A DNA stretch of 64,000 nucleotides. Origin: Polytrichum commune (taxonomy: Eukaryota; Streptophyta; Polytrichopsida; Polytrichales; Polytrichaceae). The stretch is taken from NCBI GenBank assembly GCA_950295325.1, contig OX485806.1:56539169-56603168 (forward strand). Reading direction: 5' to 3'. This document shows, piece by piece, positions 22,278 to 33,922 of the stretch. How positions within the stretch are numbered: the first letter of the stretch is position 1; the number at the start of each line of letters is the position of its first letter. The translations under genes were made by a program, and so were the position numbers. The notes under the pieces are model-generated. The model searched no databases and was not told where the DNA came from. It saw nothing but the letters and a program-made list of their open reading frames with translations.

Positions 22278-25200
22278 GACTGCCTTTTTTTTTTGCATCT
22301 TTTTTTTTTGCTGCGGCTTCTTTTGCTCGCATTGCTTCAACATTCCTGAAAATCTCCGCCCCGCGACTATAGCCATTCTTGGGGTGACCGCCATCAATAA
22401 CACATTTTGGATTCCGTCAGCCGCCCGAATTATACGACGAAGAATTCGAATACGATGAAGAGGACTGTCTTGCATTTTTGGTTATGGCGTACATATGCTC
22501 CAACTCGATGGACGCACTAGACCGCATAAGTTTACGGGTGGGAGCAACCTGCAACGCGTCAATGCAAGAACACATGTGTTAGTTTAGGGAGGAAGATCCA
22601 AACCTGTCACACGTTCATTTTTTTAGCGCAAAATGATTGTAATGCGTGGTTAACCATGTTTGGGGGGGGGTTCACCTTGTCACCGGGGGTGTTCGCGTCG
22701 GAGTTGGCGAGGAGGGGCAAGGCGTCCTGCAAAGGAATGGAAAGGGTGCCGCTCTTCGTAGGCCGAGCGTCCATCTGAAGCCGCCGTTGAGGTGTAATAC
22801 TGCTGCCGGGCGGAGAGGGGGACGCCTGGACACATTTGCGATCTATGCCCTTGAGCGGCGACGGTGACGGAGATCGCCGAAAGATTTGCTTGGGTGGGGG
22901 GCTATCGACGACGCCGGCGTCAAGAGGCTCCTTGGAGTAGTCAATGGTTGACGCGGCATCGTAAACGGTTTCGTAGAAGAAGCTCCCCAAGTTTGACTCG
23001 CTGACGATGTCAATCGAGGGCTCCAAACGCTGGCGCAAAATTGGAAACGAAACAAAACCCAAGGGAAGAGGGTTTGATAGAGCGCGTGAAAATCAAGATA
23101 CATATGAAGCATATATTACACAAAGTGGACGGGCGCACACACACACACACACACACATACAAACACACGTAGTGTTTCAAATGAGCTTGTTCAATTTCGC
23201 GTGAGATAACAACTCTCTGTACAAATGGTCTCGTGGATCCAAGTATCTCTCGCCTATGGGATTATTCCTAACAAAATTGTTTATGGGTAGTCCGCTACCC
23301 CAGAGCGCCTGGAGGTATTTACTAAGGTCTAACAAAAATCGGTCCCAGACCTTCTCGACCGTCCACGTAGGGCAAACTATGAAGTTGGCCGTCGGGTTCA
23401 ACATGTTCTTTGCGGCGCTGTCGTCCACCATGAGCGTGTTCTCGCGGGTGGGGCGGACGTCGTAGGGGACGCCTATCAAGGACGGACGTTGGTCCCAAAA
23501 AATGGGCTTCAAGACCTTGAGATATTGGGGGGAAGCGGGGTTGTTTGGTTTTTTGACGACTTTGCCGTCCTATGTGTACAATATTCTACATGCTTCCTGT
23601 GCTAGGACCATGCAGGGGGGCTCGATGCTCTTGAAGATGAACTCCACGACGGCATTGGTGTTCTCGGCCTTCATGGAGCTCCACACGACCACCCACCATC
23701 GTTGTTGGGCGATCTGCAGGAAGGTCCGAAGCCACGGGCGGAGGTGAACTAGCTTGCTCTTTATGAACGTGGGCGGCCCGTCGTAATTAGCGTCCTCGGG
23801 CTTGCAAAAGGGCACCGTGGGGTCCCTAGGGCAATGAACGCACTGCACGAGGACACCGTTCAAGTCTTACACCAGGAATCGTTTCTTCGGCAGTGGGGGC
23901 GGGGCGGGTAAAACCGGGGGGGCCGCCGCGCTGCCCTCTCCGCTCCTTGGAGAAGAGCGTCGGGGAGCCGCTACGCTATGTTCCGAGCCCTACAGATACG
24001 ATCGAGAGAAAACGGTGGGCGACTTATGTCATGCTATGTCCAAACGAAGCATTAAAGAAACGAGTGTTCTCGGTGCAAAAACAAAACCATTTGATTCATT
24101 TTGGAGGGGGTGCAACAAGGGATACAAGAGAGGCAAGAACATACAACATACATTCAAACACAAGATACAAGTATATAGGAGTAAAAAATGGTGATTATAT
24201 TGTATACAATGCTCTATGTACATCTTGATTGGGGGGAGCCGCGTTGAACAATGCGTTCAAACTAGCCTAGTTCTACATCTAGCAAAATTTGAATAGACGG
24301 GCCGCCGTGATGAAGACTTCGTCGCAAGCCGGGGGTATGTGGACGAACGGATGGTCGGGGGGATGTGGCGAAGGGTGCGAAGGCCGGGGGGGGGCGACGT
24401 GTGCGTGAGTTTAGGGTAGCTAGGGGACACGACCAAGGCAAGAAGACAAAGACCCAGGGAGTTTGGGTCGACCGACCCAAACTGAGTGGGGTCAGTGCAT
24501 TACCTCGCCTTGGTCGTGCCTTGACGCCGTGGATGCCGTCACCGCGTGCGCTGCCCCACCGCCTGCTCCGATGACGACGTCAGCCGCAACCTGCTCCTGC
24601 AAAGGCTGACTGTCAGGCCTTTGTCCCAACCCAACCTCCGCATGCACATCATGCATTGGTTCATCGATTGGGTTAGGAGTAGAGGTATCACCAGGCCCTT
24701 GCGGGCCTTCAACATCTAGCATGGGCTCGTCCACAGGGGTCTGATTGGGGACGGGGTTTGGGTCGGCCGACCCAAACCCTGTTGCTTGGCGAGCGTCGCT
24801 CTGGGATGCTGCAACTTCGGCACTGTTTGGGTCGGACGACCCAAACATGCGGGAGTCGTCCCGCTGGTGGTGTGGGGGCAAGAGGATGGGAGGCTAGAGC
24901 AGCGGGGGTGCCAACGAGCTGGAAGCTCCGGGGACGCGCCAAAGGTTGGGGTCGTCCACCTGCGGGACGGGCACGTAAGGGCGGGTGTGAGGCTGCAACA
25001 AATGCCCGAAGCCGAAGGACTGCTACGGCGTGGGCCGCGGGCCGATATCCTGGGGAGGGAAGCCTGCGGGCAAGTGAGGGAATGAACTCGGGGGAGCCAT
25101 CACCAATCCCTGTGCCAACATGCCCTGGATCACTTGCGTGATCAGGTCCGCTTGGGACGGAGGTTGGGCCATCGCCCTTTGCCGCTCCTGCTCCAACAGG

Positions 25201-28200
25201 AGAGCCCTCAACTCCGCGACTTCGTTGCGGACAGAGGGCTCCTCGGCGGCAGCCTTTTGCAATCGAACGCGGTGCTCCTCGTCCCAGAGCATCTTCACGT
25301 TGGCCTCCTCCACGGTGAGGACCTCGGGTTTCACCCTCACATTCCCGGCGAACGCTCCAGGGGAGGCAGGATCCGACCTTAGCCTCTTCGCGAGCTCCAT
25401 GTCGTCCTCGTCTTCGGAGCTTATGGCGATCGTCTCCTCCACCGCACAGTCCCCGTACAGCTTTTTGCCCTTCAGCATTCGCCGCTCCCTGAAGGTGGCC
25501 ATCGCGTCCCTCGAATACATGTCCTTCGCGTCGGCCACCGTGAGGACGGGCACTAGCTTGCTTTGCGGCGTGGCAGCCCGCATGGCCTTCTTCCGTTGAG
25601 GGGCTTCGGATTCTTGAGTGAATCCTGTTGCCCTCTCCTCCACCTCCCCCTCCACTTTTTCTGCTTCTTCCTCCTCCTCCTCCCCCTCCTCCGCAACCTC
25701 GCATCCTGCTCCCATTGACGGATTGCCCGGATGCAACCCGATGAGCGGTTCTGGCAATTGAACGGAGGCCCACATGGCAAATTCACACGGGTTGATTCTC
25801 CTGGCCATATCCAACGGGTTCTCGCCCCCCTCGACGATCTCTTTGACGTAGGATCCGGGTATCCAGTCGAGGATGTCCATTCTCTTCGCCAGAGCCTTCT
25901 GGGTCCTGTAGAATTGAACATCGGCATCCTCCACATAGGAGTAGATGTTCAACCCAGACATCTGCACAATCCAAATCAATAATATTAGTATCACCAATGA
26001 AGAATAAGGGAAAATGACACCCAAAACAAAACAAGAATAGTTAGTTTGGGTCGGTCGACCCAAACCGACCATATGGTTCGTTCAGGTTATTTGCTTACCA
26101 TGGCTGCGAAAACCGGTTTGGAGCTCCCGAAGACGTTGAAGATGCAGTCCCCTCTCTTTGTGAGGGTCCTCATCATCTGCAGGTAGAACTCCATGCGCAG
26201 CTCATCCGCGGGGTAGTTGGCGTACTTCGCCTCGTCGTACAAGCTTCTGCTGGAGTCCAACCCTTCTTGGACTTGGAAGAGCTTCTCCATCCTGGCTATG
26301 GGATGGTTTGGCACATTAAGCAGCTTAGCTTTGTACACGAAGTACAAGCACAACACGTTGACGATCTTCGTCTTCTTGTCTTTCAGCGTATTGTACGCCC
26401 CCTCCGCCGGTGCAGCAATGTAGTGAGATTTTGAGACGGCGTACTCTGGCTGCAATTTCCGCACGATCTCGTACACTTGCTCTGTCTTCCTGTCCTCGAC
26501 AATCCACAGCCAGACGTCGACCTCCCTGAATTTGGGGCTGCCGTAATCCACAAACTTCGTGAAGAACGGTTCGTAGAACGGGGTGCTCATTGTCCCCTTG
26601 AATGAGGCTCCAGGGATGTTCCTGAAGTCTATCATTCCGAAGGGGAAGCGGTCCCCGACTTTTGTCCTGATAGCGTTCTTGGCATCAGAGCCCGACCAGC
26701 CTTGGATCTTCAGAGGATCGAGGGTGACCAAGTTGAAGTAGGCATCGCCCTCGAAGCTGACGATCTTCTTCTCCTTTATAAAGTTGGAGAAGGCACTCGT
26801 GAAGTGTTTGGGAAGCGCCTGGTTCCTCCCCCCCTTCACAAGCTTGGACTTCAGGAAGTCGTCTCCCGCCTCTCTCATGAGTGCCGCCATGGACGCACTG
26901 GTGAACTTGTAGTCGGCTTTGAATGCCCTCCAGTGCGCCTCGTCGACCTCTCCATCCACTATGAGCTACTTCTTCGGCACCAGCTTGTGCAGCTCTTGGA
27001 CGATGGTCGTCTTCTTCTTCCTGTTCTCCGTCCATTCCTTCATGGTGTAGCATGAAAGGACGAAGATCTTTGGCTTCGTGAAGACGATCTTCGGGTGAAC
27101 CCAACATCTCTTCGCCGTCGACTGCACGTGGAGGATGTGGGACGCCGCATTTCCCATCTCTGTCTCCGAGAGACCTTGAAGATGTCTGAAGAACTCCCTC
27201 ACCAGAGGCTTCATTTGCTTGAAGCGCGCAGTCTGGTTGAAGAGCATGCCGGTGTCGGGATCCATCTTGTGTTTCTCGAAAACTTTCTTCCATATCCCCC
27301 ACACGGAGTCAGACGCTGTGATCAAATAATTTTCTCCTCTTAGCTCGTTGTACTTCTTCTACTTGTGGGAAGCATTGTCAATCGAGGAGAATTTGTTGGT
27401 CATCTGGTATTTGAAGTCCTGCACATGAAGTAATTAACACACGTTAGAAAACTGCGAATGCAAGACTTTGGGTCGATCGACCCAAACTATAAATCTGACG
27501 AGTATGTTTAAACAATGCAAGAGTTTGGGTCGATCGATCCAAACATACTCACCTCCCATTTGGGGTTCTTGTCTTTAGCATTCTCCATTTCCTTGGGAGG
27601 CCTGCCGTAAAACTCCCACACCTCCCTCGAGGCCATGATGTTCCGAATCCACGATGTCTGGTACGCCCTCTTCTTGTTCCCCATGTTGAAGAAGCGTGAG
27701 ATGTCGGTTAGTACGGTCTCGTTGTCAGACCAAACCACCAATGCCTTCCACACCTTTAGCTTCTCCTTTTGGTTATTGGGGTCGTCCCACTCGGTCATCA
27801 GCTGGATTTTTGTAGGGGCCTCCACACTGTGTTGGCCGTCAATCAGCCAGAAGTCGCCTTTGCATATTTCCGGCTACATTTCAGGTGTTGGCATTCTCTT
27901 CAACCCTTGGGGCATGACAACAATTGTCTGCCTGTCGTCTTTGAATTGCCCTCCCAAGATCTGAGCGACCATCCAGTCGATGTAGGCATCCTCCTTGGCT
28001 CGGACACACTTCTCAGGTGGCGCAAGGTGGCACTGTGCAATGTTCACCTCGAACTTGAAGTCCCTGCCCATGAAGAAGCAATGCAAACACTTCGTCTCGA
28101 AGTTATCATTGATTTTCTGTATCTCGCCTGCATCCACCTCTTGGCCAGGTTTCGGCATCCGTAGCTCCGGGGAAACTGGCTCGGTGGTCATGACTGAGGA

Positions 28201-28878
28201 CTCTCTCGCCTTCTTCGACGGGGTCGTCTGCCGGCTTGCGGACGGTGTGGGCGTCTCGCTGTCAGCCGGCATTCCTGTAGTGCTAGTCCGTCTGGAGTCT
28301 GCAGGGACCGGACGCAACTTCCTCACAGTTTGGGGTCTGGACGACCCTGCGCCTTCTTCTATTGTTGCCTTACGCCTCACAGGCTGCTGCGTTTTGGCTT
28401 TGCTTTGCAGCGCCTTGTTGAGGACCGTGATAGCCTGTTTCAATTTTGTAAACCTACTTGCAACCTTCGTGTTGGTTACATTGCCATCTATGAATATGGC
28501 CTCCGGTTTAATTGTCTTAGGATCCACGCATGTCTCCTTGGCGTAGATGGTGTCGAATGACTCGGAGAATTGGTGCATGAACATGTGGGCGTTCTGCACG
28601 GCGGAGTTCTTGAGAATTACGTCCACGTAATCCCCGAGGGCTTGGACGGACGCAACCTCCCATCCTGTCAACGTTGTCCAAATGTGGTTCTCGTGGGTCC
28701 CTACTTTTACCACGAACAGGAGCTTGAACTGGGAGCCCTTTACAACATGAACTGACCACGCAAGGACGAGCCCATCCTTGGGCACGTATGAGTCGTCCTG
28801 GGGAGTTTCGTACTCCTGCCATATTACGTCTGGCGCAAGCATAAAGAACCTTTCTCCAGGTCTCTTCTTGGGGGCCAT
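22267..28878 (-). pseudogene. Gene A: large multidomain gene (ParB-like, possible methyltransferase, HAD phosphatase-like)
   Basis: Exons on the minus strand: 28,878-27,553; 27,418-26,099; 25,961-24,504; 23,989 to about 23,180; 23,029-22,676; 22,548-22,267. The exons whose borders I placed join in phase 0 at GT-AG sites, about 1,850 codons in all. The end of exon 4 is unclear, so a split into two genes is possible. Near residue 335 is CKGDFWLIDGQHSVEA, which resembles the ParB/sulfiredoxin-fold signature (loop with DGxHR). Around residue 865 is CIFNVFGSSKPVFAAMMSGL followed by NIYSYVEDADVQF, which fits AdoMet-methyltransferase motif I/II (FxGxx...E), although no clear DPPY motif is seen. A glutamate-rich then proline-rich region follows, then the HAD module and a basic C-terminus. 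ParB-methyltransferase fusions are known in bacteria and phages. Eight in-frame stops (six TAG, one TAA, one TGA) break the reading frame. Likely an element-borne accessory or mobility gene; function unproven. Confidence 0.6.
23180..23989 (-). pseudogene. FCP1/NIF-like HAD phosphatase module of gene A (exon 4)
   Basis: After a proline/alanine-rich leader comes KKRFLVxDLNGVLVQC, the DxDxT-type motif I in the DLNG form found in plant NIF-like proteins. Then WWVVVWSSMKAENTNAVVEF (motif II), a stretch ending PIFWDQRPSLIG, and ENTLMVDDSAAKNMLNP (motif III, conserved DD). The order and spacing fit the FCP1 homology domain, which acts on phosphoserine peptides such as the polymerase II tail. The second motif-I aspartate is asparagine, so catalysis is doubtful even in an intact form. 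A TAA lies at 23,867-23,869 and a TAG at 23,570-23,572. A (CA)n tract follows near 23,131. Its reading frame continues that of the ParB-like exons, so I treat it as part of gene A; a captured host fragment is the alternative. Confidence 0.7.
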
Positions 28879-29519
28879 CTGTAATTCCAAAAATTGAAAC
28901 TATTAGTTTCGGTTGATCGACCCAAAATAGTCGACAATGCATTTAACATTTGGTGGAATGGAACAAATGTATTTTATTGACCATCCCGAATTCAAGGTTT
29001 GGGTCGATCGACCAAAACCTTGAACACTTGGTGGCTCGTGTTCCTTATGTGCTGAAATAGACCTATGATGGTTCCTCGTTAGAGAGTTTGTTTGTATTGG
29101 TATAATGTATGTGTATGTATATGATTTCATCAATTTCAATTATGGGCATCTGAAGGATTCTTTGATGTTTTTCTTGTTCAGACGTCGTGTTTGGGTCGGG
29201 CGACCCAAACATGAGGCTTTGTGTTGGGTTTAGGTTCACAAACATGTGGCTTTCTTTAGGGGTCAGGGTCCCAAAATGAGGACATGTTTAGGTCGACCGA
29301 CCCAAACAACAGGCTGTGTTTGGGTCGTCTCCCCAAACAGTATTATTTTAATATATTTTTTTAACTTGGCATGAAACATATACAATGCTTATGCGTTGTG
29401 TATGCTACAAACCATGAATTAACCATCTCACATTGTGGATATAAGAAAACACAATACCTTTCAAAGATATGTTGCAGACACTTTGGAGTAGATATGGTTC
29501 TGTGGCTTCCAAACAATTA

Positions 29520-29900
29520 TAAACTCTCTCAAACAACTCTTGAATCTCTCAACTAACTCCTGAATCTCTGAACCAACTCCTGAACCTCTGAACCAACTCC
29601 TGAATCTCACACACAACTATTGAATCTCACACAGAACTACTATACCTCTGAAACAAATTCGAAATCTCTCAAGAACTCCTTAAACAACACAAACTTCCAA
29701 AACCTCAAAGTCATAACCATTCCTGAATCTCACAAAAACTGCTGAATCTATCAAACAAACCTAAAACAATACAAACTCACAAAACCTGCACCTCACAAAC
29801 ACTCCTGAATCTCACAAGAACTCTTGGACACTCTTCCAACTCTCTTCCAATACTCTTCCAACACTTTCCAACACTCTTGAACAGTCTTCTACTAATTTCC
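29520..29900 (-). repeat. Low-complexity repeats in the probable leader of gene A
   Basis: Repeats of a roughly 20-bp phrase (CTCCTGAATCTCTGAACCAA-like) grade into CACTCTTCCAA-like repeats. On the minus strand this is purine-rich GAGATTCAGGAG-type sequence upstream of gene A. It is probably leader or first-intron sequence; I see no coding content. Confidence 0.5.
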
Positions 29901-30330
29901 TTCACCCTCACGCCCTAAAACCTTCCTCCGTGTGTTTCTGGTTTTTTCTAAATTCTTCCTAACTTCCAAGGTTGCAGAAGTGCTATTCTATTGTTCTCGC
30001 AAGAGAACAGAGAGAAATAGAAGAAGGAAAAACAAGCAAAATGCGGCAGAAATCTATCTAAAAGCTACACCCAGCCTGAATCGCCACGCTGCTTCGCGAA
30101 AGCGGCGCTTCCAAGCGAGGCGCGGAGCATATGCATGGCGCGGAGAGAAAGAGAGAAAGAACGAAAATTTGTGACGGTTGGAATTTTGTTTGCCTCGGGA
30201 ATTGGCCCCCAACCGCATGAATAGGGTGCCCACATGATTAGGGCACCCACGGGAATAGGGATATAGGGAACCCTAAATCCTAAATTCTGAAGCCCGACTC
30301 TAAACCCTTAGCGGGCCTACTTCTTTAAAA
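29900..30330 (-). promoter_or_regulatory. Probable promoter and 5' leader of gene A
   Basis: Read on the minus strand the stretch has a TTTTTAAA-type AT element near 30,330, a GC-containing segment, then a pyrimidine patch (TTCTTTCTCTCTTTCTCTCC near 30,145-30,164), as is common at plant core promoters. The leader then runs toward gene A, whose coding start at 28,878 directly follows an AG acceptor. No experiment supports the start site. Confidence 0.35.
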
Positions 30331-31904
30331 AGGCATAGGCTATTTCTCTCATGGCATAGGTCGCATACTACAATATCAAATTTTTGTAAGTTGAAAACCT
30401 TTTGAGCCTTTAAGTTACCCGCCAATTGCCTTCAAAACTAATTTTTAGTAGGTTAAAATCCTTCATATCTTTTAATGTTGAAGGTTTTTAATTCAAAATT
30501 TGAGTACTAAGTCGTATCCTTGGTAGGAATTGAACCTAGCTAAGCCTTTCACCACGTTTGAAGGCCAAGAATTAACCATCTGTTTTTTAAAGCGTTGATT
30601 ATAAGTTATGAAAGGTTGCTAAAATTCAAATGAGTTCAAGGGTGAAAGTCCTCACCATCTTCTGATTCAACCTCTACTCTTCCTAAGATATAGCCTAAAG
30701 ATATGTACTTAGGCCAACTAATTTCCCAATTTGAAGAAGGATGAATGGCTAAAATCCTCTCTTTTAAAAAAATTGTATGTAAAATTTCCTACATGTTTTT
30801 TATCACATAGGTTGATATCCTATGTTCTTAAATTGTGCATAGGCTTTTTGTCCTACACTTTCAAAATTTTATAGGCCAAGTCACTTATTTTTTAGGCTGC
30901 ATTTGTATTAATCACTTTATTCGTTAATTTGTGATGGTTTAGGTAGGACGACCCAAACATTAGACTATGTTGTTGTGGTCCTACAATAAATATGGTTGTA
31001 AGCCCTTGAAATAATTGGATGACTTTATGGTTATATTCTCAAACCTAAGTTTGATCCAAGACTTCATGTATAACTCTACTATGATGTATAAAATGGCCCC
31101 CACCCCCACCTCGCACCCCACCAAAGCTTTTGTACAAGTTTCTCAAGATTTCAATCCCTTGTGCTTGTGATCATTTCCTAATCCACTAGACTATTTTCTG
31201 TAATTAATGTGGGTTACCATTCGGAGCTACACATTTATGTAACATTTAATAGAAAGTTATTTTTTCATCCAAATAACATAAGTAGGTAGTATGCACACGA
31301 AAGATTACGATCTGACTTAGTTGGTAAAAAACGATAATGTTGGTAAAAAGTTATAGCAAAACATAATTATGAAGGGCACAAGTGCACCTCTCGTTCATCC
31401 AACATAAAGCCCTTAAATAGTATGTAACTTGAACTCTAGAGTACACTAAGGTGCTACATAAAATGTGTTGTTCTACAAAACTAACCATTTATATAGCCAA
31501 TGCATTCTTACAACAAAACTTTATGCTAAACTAATACTTAACCCCTACTTACATGACACCATACCCTAAATTTTCCAAACACATTGAAGGCATTGGTTTC
31601 TCTTTTGTTTGACCATGTTAGGAAAACCATACAATTGCGTGATATTTAACGATGTAATCATTGACATCTAGACTTTACCAATGATGCCAACAACTCACAC
31701 GATATTGAATGAATAAATAAGGGGTCCTACACCCCCCAACATGTGGAACAATTTAGAATACTTGAGTGTGGAGCCTATTAAATGAATACCTTCCCCAACT
31801 GCATTTTGTAAGGGTTTTGAAATGCATGATCCTTATTTGAAAATACCAACATGCTCAAGTTTTAAGTACATCACTGAGATCGTGACTTTGATAAATCGCA
31901 GACT

Positions 31905-32712
31905 CGCCAATAAACCATGGTTCACAATATATTTAATATATAGATTATGATATAAGAATAAATCGGAGAAGCACAACATGAAATGAAGCCATTCAAGCAA
32001 TCATGTTGTTATTCATTGTTCCCTCCATGTATATTAGATGATGGCGCAAGATAAAATAGATGTTGTTTGTATATGGGGACATCAGGGAACCACAACTACA
32101 TTTGGTGTTTAGGGTTTAGGGTTTAGGAGATAGGGTTATAACATATTAATCTATCCAATGTCAATGTATAACATTGTCTTACTCGTGAGAAGAGTCTTAT
32201 AGGAAGGTTATATGAAGACGATCTTGATTATGTTAATTTGTTATTTGAGATGTTTAAACGCGATATATTAATTGGTCTTGTGTTTATTCAAATAACATGA
32301 AATATTGTGGATATTAATAGGGGTTAGGGGTCCAACTTTGGAGGTTTCGCTCACTCTAGGGAATCACATAGTCGCTAATAAACCATCGTTCATGATGTAT
32401 TTAATATATGGAATGTGATGTAAAAGTAAATCGGAGAAGCACAACATCAAATGAAGCCATTCAAGCAATCATGTTGTTATTCATTGTTCTCTCCACGTGT
32501 ATTAGATAATGCAGGAAGATATAACAAATATTGTTTGCATAATATGAAGAAGAGTCTAATCGGAAGGTCATAGTAAATACAATCTTGATCATGTTAATAT
32601 GTTATATGGGACGTTTAAACATGATATCCTAATTGGTTTTGTATTTAGTCAATATGTATTTCATGTTGTGGATGTTATAAGGGTTTAGGGTCCAATTTTG
32701 GATGTTTTGCTC
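31905..32712. repeat. Direct duplication of about 400 bp with short telomere-like motifs
   Basis: Copy one (31,905-32,355) and copy two (32,368-32,712) share blocks such as AAATCGGAGAAGCACAACAT, GAAGCCATTCAAGCAATC and GAAGAGTCT...GGAAGGT. About 80-90 percent looks alike by eye, with indels. Two to three TTTAGGG units sit between the blocks at about 32,108 and again at 32,873, outside copy two. I see no coding content. The spacer lies between the divergent genes of the giant element. Confidence 0.7.
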
Positions 32713-33304
32713 TCACACATTAGTAAACTTGAAGTGAACTTGATGATGGATTCAAGTAACATTAAAATATTGAACTAAAAAGGGACATTGGTAGTTAGTA
32801 TCCCCTTAACAACGTCCACATATGTTCGTCATTGCCACATTTGCATGCGAGATAATAGAGCAAGGTTCTAGGGTTTAGGGTTTAGGGGAGACAAATAAAT
32901 AATTCTATTCATCATGACAATGGCCTCAAGCCTTGGAAACTCTCTCATAATTGCAGCCTCCAAATGGCCCAAACCCCACCTAAATAGGTTTACACTTGAA
33001 AGCATTGAATGGAGTTGTGTTCGGGTCCACATATTGGTTAAAATATACCGTCATGATACTTGGAAAAATTAATGTGGCCACCACCCTTCCTCCCAATGGC
33101 GTATGTCATATCCACACAAAACAAAAAAAACAGATTAAATATCATAGACTAAGTCATATGACGGTTGGGGTATGAGAGGGGCATTGATAGATGCGCACTT
33201 TCTACAATAAACAGAAAACGGGAAATTATGTCAAGAGGTTTGAAATAATCTCTGCAAGAGTAGAAGGCGGGAAATGCATCCAATGACTTAGTCTGGGAAG
33301 CGGA

Positions 33305-33480
33305 GGTGGATAGTATAAAGGGGCGCACCCCCCAAAAGTCGGTTTTTTTTTTCTCTTCTCTCGCTGCTGAATTCGTAGGGAGAACTCTTAGTCAGAGTTG
33401 TACTTAAAGGTTCGTGCTTGCTGCCGTTCATGAGCACTTTTTCCACAGTATGCAAGTTCATGAGCACCTATCCACAGCAT
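33305..33480 (+). promoter_or_regulatory. Possible promoter of gene C
   Basis: GATAGTATAAAGGGGCG at about 33,312-33,328 contains a TATA-like box, followed about 25 bases later by a pyrimidine tract (TTTTTTTTTCTCTTCTCTCG). Gene C's first coding exon at 46,633 begins after an AG acceptor, so a leader exon here and an intron holding the palindrome array (and later the MULE) would fit. Inference only. Confidence 0.3.
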
Positions 33481-33609
33481 GCAAGCCCACCGTGAACTTT
33501 GCAATGAGCTCAAATTCAACACACCTCGCAATATCCTCCGCATTATACGCCGGATTTTGTGGTGTATTTGGGCGCCCTTCACCTTTCCACTAGTGTTGGC
33601 GGGTTTTGA

Positions 33610-33922
33610 GTCTGACCCTTATGAGGTTTGGGTTGGTCGACCCAAACCCCTCCACTACTGTTTAGGGTTTTTGTCTGACCCTGATGAGGTTTGGGTCGAC
33701 CGATCCAAACCTGTCCACTAGTGTTTAGGGTTTCAATCTGACTCTTATAAGGTTTGGGTCGGTCGACCCAAACCCCTACCCCAGTGTATTAGGGTTTCAT
33801 CTTGACCCTTATCAGGTTTGGGTCGGTCGACCCAAACCCCTACCCCAGTGTGTTAGGGTTTCATCCTGACCCTTATCAGGTTTGGGTCGACCGACCCAAA
33901 CCCCTACCCCACTGTGTTAGGG
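33610..33922 (+). repeat. 63-bp tandem array with the palindrome, left part
   Basis: Five units of 63-64 bp, each of the form TGTGTTAGGGTTT...CTGACCCTTATCAG, then the 22-bp palindrome, then CCCTACCCCA. Palindromes start at 33,626, 33,689, 33,752, 33,816 and 33,880. The array breaks at TGTGTTAGGG (33,913-33,922), where the nested MULE begins, and resumes in phase at 46,046. Confidence 0.9.

Larger units (their letters stand above)
24461..30958. repeat. Dispersed copies of the 22-bp palindrome in and upstream of gene A
   Basis: Arms GTTTGGGTCG and CGACCCAAAC flank a 2-bp centre. Copies start at 24,461 (AC), 24,756 (GC), 24,825 (GA), 26,044 (GT), 27,466 (AT), 27,523 (AT), 28,906 (AT), 28,997 (AT), 29,189 (GG), 29,286 (AC), 29,318 (irregular) and 30,937 (GA, decayed). 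Those at 24,461, 26,044, 27,466 and 27,523 lie inside predicted introns, and 28,906-29,338 lies just upstream of the coding start, probably in a leader intron. Two (24,756 and 24,825) lie in an apparent exon. Arm mutations are mostly CG to TG or CA. Each could form a hairpin in DNA or RNA. Confidence 0.9.

Noticed and set aside
24709-25773. Long minus-strand open frame of 354 codons, glycine- and arginine-rich
   Set aside because: It is a different frame of gene A exon 3. The gene A frame has matching splice borders and continues the preceding exon; this one is a GC-rich shadow.
22267-28878. Bacterial or phage contamination because of ParB- and methyltransferase-like motifs
   Set aside because: The gene has several GT-AG introns, a eukaryotic HAD domain and transposon context shared with a second local copy.
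22267-28878. Reassigned TAG codon or programmed readthrough
   Set aside because: Other genes in the window end or are broken by all three stops, and CAG-to-TAG decay explains the pattern more simply.
32100-32890. Telomere or chromosome end
   Set aside because: Only two to three TTTAGGG units at each spot, embedded in ordinary sequence.
33610-33922. Regular palindrome array resembling a CRISPR array
   Set aside because: Unit spacing is about 63 bp but the spacers are repeats of one another, no cas-like gene is present, and the DNA is plant nuclear sequence.
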